A DNA stretch of 64,000 nt from Pseudomonas morbosilactucae (GTDB lineage: Bacteria > Pseudomonadota > Gammaproteobacteria > Pseudomonadales > Pseudomonadaceae): positions 1 to 64,000 of the forward strand of contig NZ_JALQCW010000025.1 of the NCBI RefSeq assembly GCF_023241715.1, read 5' to 3'. Positions 56,243 through 64,000 of this stretch are shown piece after piece (the stretch's first letter is position 1; every line of letters starts with the position of its first letter). The notes under the pieces are model-generated. The model was not told the origin of the DNA. It ran no database searches and saw only the letters and a program-made list of their open reading frames with translations. The translations under genes were made by a program, and so were the position numbers.

Positions 56243-57445
56243 TTAGTTCCAGGCGTGACGGGCCGGCTTGACGCCGTTGAGCAGGAAGTTGCCGATCAGG
56301 TGGTATTTCCAGCGGGCAGGGTCATGCAGGGTGTGAGTGCGGGCGTTGCGCCAGTAACGGTCGAGGTTGTATTTGCCCAGCACGGAGCGGGTCCCGGCCA
56401 GTTCGAACAGCTTGCTGCTGGCGAGCAACGCGCTTTCCGCCGACAGCACCTTGGCCTGGGCCACCACCACCGAAGCGTGGGCCACGGTGTCTTCATTGGG
56501 GTTGAGCAAGGCCTGGTCGATGGCCCGGCCGGATTTTTCGAGGATTGCCTCGGTGCCGTGCACCCGCCACTCCAGGTCGCCAATCGCGGCGATGGTGAAC
56601 GGGTCCTGCCAGCCATGGTCCAGGCCGCTGTCGATCCAGGGCCGGGATTGCCGGGCGTAATGCTTGGTTTCTTCCAGGGCGCCGAGGGCGATACCGGTGT
56701 CCACCGCGGCCTGGATGATCTGCGAGATCGGGCCATCGGCGGTGGGCTCGTCAAAGGCCCGGTGCGCCGGGATCACGGCACTCAGGGGCACCTTGACCGC
56801 ATTGAGGGTGACACCGCCGCTGGCGGTGGTGCGCTGGCCGAAGCCGTCCCAGCTGTCGATCACCGTCAGCCCCGGGTTGTCACGCTCGATAAAGGCGATA
56901 AACGCCTGGTTCTGCTCATTGACCGCCACCGCCGGCACGATGTGGGCGAACAAGGCGCCGGTGCAGTAGAACTTCTCGCCGTCGATTTGCGCACTGTCGC
57001 CGTCGAAGCGGATGGTGGTCTCAAACGCCCCGGCGTTCTTGCTCTTGGCTTCCGAGAAGGCGTTGCCGAAACGGTAGCCCTGCAAGACTTTGGCGAAGTA
57101 GTAGTGCTTCTGCTCTTCAGTGGCGGTCTGCAACAGGATGTCGAGGACGCCGAGGTGGTTCTGCGGGATTTGGCCCAGGGACGAATCGACAGCGGAGATG
57201 ATCTTGATCACCTCCGCCACGGTCACGTAGGACACCCCGGCGCCGCCGTAGGCTTTGGGAATGGTGATGCCCCACAGGCCGCTGGCGGAGAATTCGTCCA
57301 GCTCGGCGACCGGCAGGCGACGCTCGCGGTCGCGCACGCTGGCCTCGACGGCGAAACGTTGGGCGAGGTCCTTGGCGACCGCGATCGCCTCGGCATCCGA
57401 GCGGATGATGTGGGCAGTGCGGGTGGGTTGGGCAGAGGCTGTCAT
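56243..57445 (-). CDS. SfnB-family sulfur acquisition flavoprotein (DszC/acyl-CoA dehydrogenase-like)
   Basis: 400 aa with the complete acyl-CoA dehydrogenase fold: helical N-terminus (ELDEFSASGLWGITIPKAYGG), a middle beta domain (IDGEKFYCTGALFAHIVPA) and the C-terminal helices (HDPARWKYHLIGNFLLNG). SfnB/DszC members are FMNH2-dependent monooxygenases of organosulfur compounds rather than dehydrogenases and belong to the sulfate-starvation response in Pseudomonas. It is first in the ten-gene operon, 54 nt downstream of the start site predicted from a -24/-12 promoter. Confidence 0.87.
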   Translation of the reverse strand: MTASAQPTRTAHIIRSDAEAIAVAKDLAQRFAVEASVRDRERRLPVAELDEFSASGLWGITIPKAYGGAGVSYVTVAEVIKIISAVDSSLGQIPQNHLGVLDILLQTATEEQKHYYFAKVLQGYRFGNAFSEAKSKNAGAFETTIRFDGDSAQIDGEKFYCTGALFAHIVPAVAVNEQNQAFIAFIERDNPGLTVIDSWDGFGQRTTASGGVTLNAVKVPLSAVIPAHRAFDEPTADGPISQIIQAAVDTGIALGALEETKHYARQSRPWIDSGLDHGWQDPFTIAAIGDLEWRVHGTEAILEKSGRAIDQALLNPNEDTVAHASVVVAQAKVLSAESALLASSKLFELAGTRSVLGKYNLDRYWRNARTHTLHDPARWKYHLIGNFLLNGVKPARHAWN

Positions 57446-57509
57446 GGGCCGACTCCGAGTCCTGAAAGTGACGACTGAGGGTCCGTGAGGACCGGTCTTC
57501 CAGGGGTAT

Positions 57510-57525
57510 TGCAGAAGTCGTGCCG
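57510..57525 (-). promoter_or_regulatory. Sigma-54 (-24/-12) promoter of the sulfur operon
   Basis: Read on the minus strand, CGGCACGACTTCTGCA fits GG-N10-GC. The GG is at 57523-57524 and the GC at 57511-57512, and the -24 block GGCACG is perfect. Transcription would start about 57499, 54 nt before the SfnB-like ATG. Sulfur-starvation genes of Pseudomonas are known to use sigma-54 activators of the SfnR type. Confidence 0.7.
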
Positions 57526-57605
57526 AAGTTTAAAAGCCTTGTTTATCAGGCTCTTGGCGAAGCCTCAGAGAAACGGACCGAAGTGAAAACAGGCAAAGTG
57601 TTCAA

Positions 57606-57629
57606 GCACTGTTGCTCAGCCAACAGTGC
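57606..57629. promoter_or_regulatory. Candidate enhancer-binding-protein site (TGT-N10-ACA palindrome)
   Basis: GCACTGTTG (57606-57614), six bases, CAACAGTGC (57621-57629) is a perfect 9-bp inverted repeat. Its core is TGT (57610-57612)-N10-ACA (57623-57625), the classic spacing of a sigma-54 activator site. It lies about 80-105 bp upstream of the -24 element. It also lies just after the stop of the XRE-cupin gene and could instead be its terminator stem, but it has no T-run. Confidence 0.55.
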
Positions 57630-57641
57630 CCGCAGCAACAC

Positions 57642-58205
57642 TCAGAACACCACGTTGCGCACAAACCGCGTGGCCACCGGGCCGTCATTGCGATAGGCGT
57701 GGGGCACATGGCTGGCGAACATGAAGAACTCGCCGGTGCCGATCTGCTGGTCGTGCGCTTCCAGCACCAGGGTCAGGCAGCCTTCGAATACATACAGCTG
57801 CTCGCTCCAGCCCTCGGCATCGCATTCCGAGTGGTAGGTCTCCCCCGGTTCCAGGCGCCACTCCCACAATTCCACCTCACGGGTCGCTACCGCCTTGGCC
57901 AGCAACACCGCCTTGCTCCCGGGGATGGTGCCGGCCCAGGCCAATTCGTTGATGCGGCTGGGATCGCGCACGTCCGGCGCCTGGATCAGGTCGCTGAACG
58001 CTACACCCAGGGCTGCGGCGACCCGGTCCAGGGTTCCGAGGCTGACGTTGGTTTCCCCCGACTCGATGGCCACCAGCATCCGCCGGCTGACCCCGGACTG
58101 TTCCGCCAGGGCGCTTTGACTGAGTTTTGCCGCGTGGCGCAGGCGCCGTACGTTGAGGCTGACGTGTTGCAGGACCGAAGCCCGCTGACCGATTTCTTTG
58201 TGCAC
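57642..58205 (-). CDS. XRE-family regulator with cupin domain
   Basis: 187 aa from a GTG at 58205 with AGGAGCG upstream. The HTH is at about residues 15-70 (LNVRRLRHAAKLSQSALAEQ, then SRRMLVAIESGE) and the cupin at about 110-185 (ELWEWRLEPGETYHSECDA, then GEFFMFASHVPHAY). It is divergent from an EamA exporter gene and probably controls it and itself through the two 12-bp palindromes in between. The effector is unknown. Confidence 0.85.
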   Translation of the reverse strand: MHKEIGQRASVLQHVSLNVRRLRHAAKLSQSALAEQSGVSRRMLVAIESGETNVSLGTLDRVAAALGVAFSDLIQAPDVRDPSRINELAWAGTIPGSKAVLLAKAVATREVELWEWRLEPGETYHSECDAEGWSEQLYVFEGCLTLVLEAHDQQIGTGEFFMFASHVPHAYRNDGPVATRFVRNVVF

Positions 58206-58242
58206 TATATTGCTCGCTCCTGGGCATTGCGCAGTATACTGC
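58202..58242. promoter_or_regulatory. Paired 12-bp palindromes in the divergent XRE/EamA region
   Basis: GCAGTATACTGC at 58231-58242 is a perfect 12-bp palindrome. GCACTATATTGC at 58202-58213 matches it at 10 of 12 positions and overlaps the GTG start of the regulator. The copies are 29 bp apart, near three helical turns, on the same face of DNA. This is a strong candidate operator pair for the XRE-cupin protein. Confidence 0.6.
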
Positions 58243-58299
58243 CCAAATTTCGCGCCCAATTGTGCGTCCCACTCTCCCCGTACGCAAGGCCATGCCCCC

Positions 58300-59226
58300 G
58301 TGAACCCAGGTAAATCCCCCCTGCCGTTGCTCAAACTCAGCAAAGCCGAATGCGTGCTGGTGCTGATCACCATGATCTGGGGCGGCACCTTCCTTATGGT
58401 GCAGCACGCCATGACCGTCAGCGGCCCGATGTTCTTCGTCGGCCTGCGCTTTGCTGCCGCAGCCGCCATCGTCGCCCTGTTTTCCTGGCGCCACCTGGCC
58501 GGGTTGACCCCACTTGAACTCAAGGCCGGGGGCTTTATCGGCACCGCGATCATGCTCGGCTACGGCTTGCAGACGGTGGGCCTGCAAACCATCCCCAGCA
58601 GCCAGTCGGCCTTTATCACCGCGCTCTACGTGCCCTTCGTGCCGCTGCTGCAATGGCTGTTCATGGGCAAGCGTCCGGGCCTGCTGCAGAGCATTGGCAT
58701 CATGCTGGCCTTTACCGGGCTGATGCTGCTTTCGGGACCCAACGGCGCATCCCTGGATTTCAGCCCTGGTGAGATCGCCACCTTGATCAGCACCGTGGCG
58801 ATTGCCGCCGAGATCATCCTTATCAGCAGCTACGCCGGCCAGGTGGATGTACGCCGGGTCACCGTCGTGCAGTTGGCGGTGACTTCGGTGCTGGCATTTT
58901 TGATGGTGGTGCCGACCCAGGAAAGCCTGCCGGGGTTTTCCTGGCTGCTGCTGGGCAGTGCCCTGGGCCTGGGCGCGGCCAGCGCCGCGATCCAGGTGGC
59001 GATGAACTGGGCGCAGAAAAGCGTCTCGCCCACCCGCGCCACCCTGATCTACGCCGGGGAGCCGGTGTGGGCCGGCCTGGTCGGGCGCCTGGCCGGTGAG
59101 CGCCTGCCGGCGCTGGCCTTGCTGGGTGGCGGGCTGATTGTGGCGGCGGTGATCGTCAGCGAACTGAAGACCCGAGGCAAAGGCCAGGCCCAGGCCGAGA
59201 CACAGGCTGCGGATTGCCGGGATTGA
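58300..59226 (+). CDS. EamA/DMT-family transporter
   Basis: 308 aa with ten membrane helices in two EamA repeats (about 15-140 and 155-285). IWGGTFLMVQHAM opens the first repeat and AGEPVWAGLVG lies in the second. These are drug/metabolite exporters of amino acids, nucleosides or cofactors. The start is taken as the GTG at 58300; an ATG at 58292 is in another frame. It is divergent from the XRE-cupin gene, a common regulator/exporter pair. Substrate unknown. Confidence 0.85.
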   Translation: MNPGKSPLPLLKLSKAECVLVLITMIWGGTFLMVQHAMTVSGPMFFVGLRFAAAAAIVALFSWRHLAGLTPLELKAGGFIGTAIMLGYGLQTVGLQTIPSSQSAFITALYVPFVPLLQWLFMGKRPGLLQSIGIMLAFTGLMLLSGPNGASLDFSPGEIATLISTVAIAAEIILISSYAGQVDVRRVTVVQLAVTSVLAFLMVVPTQESLPGFSWLLLGSALGLGAASAAIQVAMNWAQKSVSPTRATLIYAGEPVWAGLVGRLAGERLPALALLGGGLIVAAVIVSELKTRGKGQAQAETQAADCRD

Positions 59227-59275
59227 ACACCGCACCCGGGCCAGCGGCCGAGGTGCGGTGTTCAGCGAACGGCGC

Positions 59276-59674
59276 TTAGTGTGGCGTGGTGACGCTTGGG
59301 GAGGCATCCGAATCGTCGGTCAGCGTCTCCAACCACAACGGCGCAAACAGCCGGCCGCCGTATTCCGGCTTCATCTCCACCGACTCATGGGCAATCGGCC
59401 CCTTGTGGTTGAAGTAAGCGCGGTAGCGCACGTGCCCCTCGGCAAACGCTTGGTCGAAATACAGCACCGTGCCCGCCGGCAGCCGATAGTCGACGCCATC
59501 GTCCTGCGGCCCGTAGATCCGCAGCGCTTCGGTGGTGCGCATCATCTGAAAGCCCGACGGGTCGAAAAACCGCAGCCAGCCCGCCATCAGCACCGCCCCC
59601 AGGGCCATCAACACTAAGGCGCTGAGCAGGCGGCGCAGCAAACGAAAGAAAAAGGCAGCCGGGGTCACGGGCAC
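59276..59674 (-). CDS. Membrane-anchored hypothetical protein (about 132 aa)
   Basis: One membrane helix near the N-terminus (LLSALVLMALGAVLMAGWL) is followed by a soluble domain with VDYRLPAGTVLYFDQAFAEG and HVRYRAYFNHKGPIAHE. Family not recognised. The GTG at 59674 is favoured by AAGGA about 10 nt upstream, but an extended start at 59782 is possible. A periplasmic or cytoplasmic domain anchored in the inner membrane is likely. Confidence 0.55.
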   Translation of the reverse strand: MPVTPAAFFFRLLRRLLSALVLMALGAVLMAGWLRFFDPSGFQMMRTTEALRIYGPQDDGVDYRLPAGTVLYFDQAFAEGHVRYRAYFNHKGPIAHESVEMKPEYGGRLFAPLWLETLTDDSDASPSVTTPH

Positions 59675-59851
59675 GGGAAGCAGTCCTTGCAAAGGGCGAA
59701 TGGCGGGCTTTTTACCGGGCGCGAGGGGGCGTTGTCTCCTACTTTGAAAGCGTATGTAACATTCTTTGTAGGATTCTGGCACAGCTTGGCGGTTGGTGAT
59801 CCGGGGTCCGGCACGTATTATTCCTCACTATTTTCCGCAGATTAGAAGCCT

Positions 59852-62772
<2,921 letters not shown>

Positions 62773-62773
<1 letters not shown>

Positions 62774-63117
62774 TGGAAGAAGTCATCGCAATCGCCATTG
62801 GGGTACTGGCGGCCTCCGGCGTCTGGCTGGTGCTGCGCCCGCGGACCTTCCAGGTGGTGATGGGCCTGTGCCTGCTGTCCTACGGGGTCAACCTGTTCAT
62901 CTTCAGCATGGGCAGCCTGTTTATCGGCAAGGAGCCGATCATCAAGGACGGCGTGCCCCAGGACCTGCTGCACTACACCGACCCCCTGCCCCAGGCCCTG
63001 GTGCTCACCGCCATCGTCATTAGCTTCGCCATGACCGCGCTGTTCCTGGTGGTGCTCCTGGCGTCACGGGGCCTGACCGGCACCGACCATGTGGATGGCC
63101 GGGAGCCTAAGGAATGA
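62773..63117 (+). CDS. mrpC: Mrp-type antiporter subunit C
   Basis: 114 aa with three membrane helices, homologous to NuoK. The family stretch VMGLCLLSYGVNLFIFSMG and the DPLPQALVLTAIVISFAMTA segment are clear. It couples the A- and D-type channels in the complex. Start overlaps the mrpA stop by one base and the stop overlaps the mrpD start (ATGA). Confidence 0.92.
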
Positions 63118-64000
63118 GCTTGCTGCCGCACCTGATTGTCGCGCCCATCCTGCTGCCCCTGCTGACGGCCGCGATCATGCTGATGCTCGGGGAGAAACAC
63201 CGCCCCCTCAAGGCCCGGATCAACCTCTGCTCCAGCCTGCTGGGCCTGGGCTTGTCCATGTACTTGCTGTACTGGACCCAGGCCCAGGGCCTGACCGGTT
63301 CCATCGGCGTGTACCTGCCGAGCAACTGGCAGGTGCCGTTTGGCATCGTGCTGGTGGTGGATCGCCTGTCTGCGCTGATGCTGGTGCTGACCGGAATCAT
63401 CGGCGTCAGCGCCCTGCTGTTCGCCATGGCCCGCTGGGACCGCGCCGGGGCCAGCTTCCACGCGCTGTTCCAGATCCAGTTGATGGGCCTCTACGGGGCC
63501 TTCCTGACGGCCGACCTGTTCAACCTGTTCGTGTTCTTCGAAGTGCTGCTGGCGGCCTCCTACGGCCTGATGCTCCACGGTTCGGGCCGCTCCCGGGTGT
63601 CGTCGGGCCTGCATTACATCGCCATCAACCTGTTGGCCTCGTCGCTGTTCCTGATCGGCGCAGCGATGATCTACGGCGTGACCGGCACCCTGAACATGGC
63701 CGACCTGGCGCAGAAGATCCCCTTGGTCAGCGCCGACGATCGTGGCCTGCTGCACGCCGGGGCGGCGATCCTGGCGGTGGCTTTCCTGGCCAAGGCCGGC
63801 ATGTGGCCGCTGAACTTCTGGCTGGTGCCGGCCTACTCGTCGGCCAGTGCACCGGTTGCCGCGCTGTTCGCCATCATGACCAAGGTCGGCATCTACACCC
63901 TGCTGCGCTTGTCGACCCTGCTGTTCTCCGAGCAGGCGGGCGAGTCGGCGCACTTCGGCGGCCCGTGGCTGGTCTATGGCGGCATGGCGACCATCGTCTG
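63114..64000 (+). CDS. mrpD: Mrp-type antiporter subunit D (partial at the window end)
   Basis: The first 295 residues are present and the gene runs off the window. It is a NuoN/NuoM-like proton channel: DLFNLFVFFEVLLAASYGL (about 138-156), FLAKAGMWPLNFWLVPAYSSA (about 224-244) with the conserved lysine, and a following lysine in FAIMTKVGIYTLLR. The ATG overlaps the mrpC stop codon. Subunits E, F and G are expected just beyond the window. Confidence 0.92.
   Translation, partial: MSLLPHLIVAPILLPLLTAAIMLMLGEKHRPLKARINLCSSLLGLGLSMYLLYWTQAQGLTGSIGVYLPSNWQVPFGIVLVVDRLSALMLVLTGIIGVSALLFAMARWDRAGASFHALFQIQLMGLYGAFLTADLFNLFVFFEVLLAASYGLMLHGSGRSRVSSGLHYIAINLLASSLFLIGAAMIYGVTGTLNMADLAQKIPLVSADDRGLLHAGAAILAVAFLAKAGMWPLNFWLVPAYSSASAPVAALFAIMTKVGIYTLLRLSTLLFSEQAGESAHFGGPWLVYGGMATIV

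Noticed and set aside
57601..57641. The dyad at 57606-57629 as an intrinsic terminator of the XRE-cupin gene
   Set aside because: There is no T-run on the minus strand after the stem, and the TGT-N10-ACA core at enhancer distance from a -24/-12 promoter explains it better; the alternative is noted in the feature.

Overview
The window is a chromosomal segment of a fluorescent-group Pseudomonas. Most of it is GC-rich (roughly 63-65% by eye), with tightly packed genes and Pseudomonas-style REP elements. It carries familiar Pseudomonas genes: acnB with a GTG start, miaE, a BdlA-like chemoreceptor, sdaC, an Mrp antiporter, an SfnB/LLM monooxygenase sulfur operon, and DUF3077, DUF1289, DUF4272 and DUF4239 proteins. 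No rRNA, tRNA, CRISPR array, integrase or complete IS element was seen.

Layout. Positions 1-3.74 kb are an AT-rich island fragment. It holds an unrecognised 296-aa protein overlapping a 775-aa superfamily-1 helicase, closed by a terminator; this looks like a two-gene accessory (possibly defence) module. From 3.74 to 16.3 kb come small Pseudomonas proteins, an XRE-cupin regulator, a PrpF-family isomerase, a PhyH dioxygenase, an SDR/LysR pair, two lipoproteins, a LysE exporter and a chemoreceptor. From 16.4 to 20 kb lies a sugar-type cluster (LacI regulator, TIM-barrel isomerase, frameshifted Gfo/Idh dehydrogenase) ending against a panB 3' remnant. From 20 to 27 kb there are a BdlA-like receptor, a GNAT, a frameshifted methyltransferase, secreted proteins, CbrC and AlkA.

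From 27 to 31.3 kb a LysR regulator diverges from an RraA-type aldolase, a PLP aminotransferase and a dicarboxylate/amino-acid symporter. This can be read as import, transamination and retro-aldol cleavage of an acidic amino acid. From 31.3 to 41.4 kb lie an HD hydrolase, a GNAT, MiaE, a universal stress protein, a 97-bp-period REP array, a DUF1289 protein, acnB with an inverted-repeat leader, a SulP transporter and SdaC. Divergent from sdaC, at 41.70-41.87 kb, is a sequence with the architecture of a threonine attenuator, standing in front of an isochorismatase-like hydrolase.

From 46.9 to 57.4 kb one minus-strand operon of ten genes encodes an SfnB-type flavoprotein, a stand-alone acyl-CoA-dehydrogenase C-terminal domain, an LLM monooxygenase, a shrunken acyl-CoA-synthetase-like protein, a complete branched-chain-type (HAAT) ABC transporter and an FAD protein. 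It is preceded by a sigma-54 type -24/-12 promoter and a TGT-N10-ACA palindrome, so it is probably an organosulfur acquisition operon. An XRE-cupin regulator diverges from an EamA exporter around two related 12-bp palindromes (58.2 kb). The window ends inside the Mrp Na+/H+ antiporter operon (subunits A, C and partial D).

Three genes (at about 6.36, 17.57 and 23.13 kb) are each broken by what looks like one missing base in a GC-rich run. This may reflect consensus error rather than biology.
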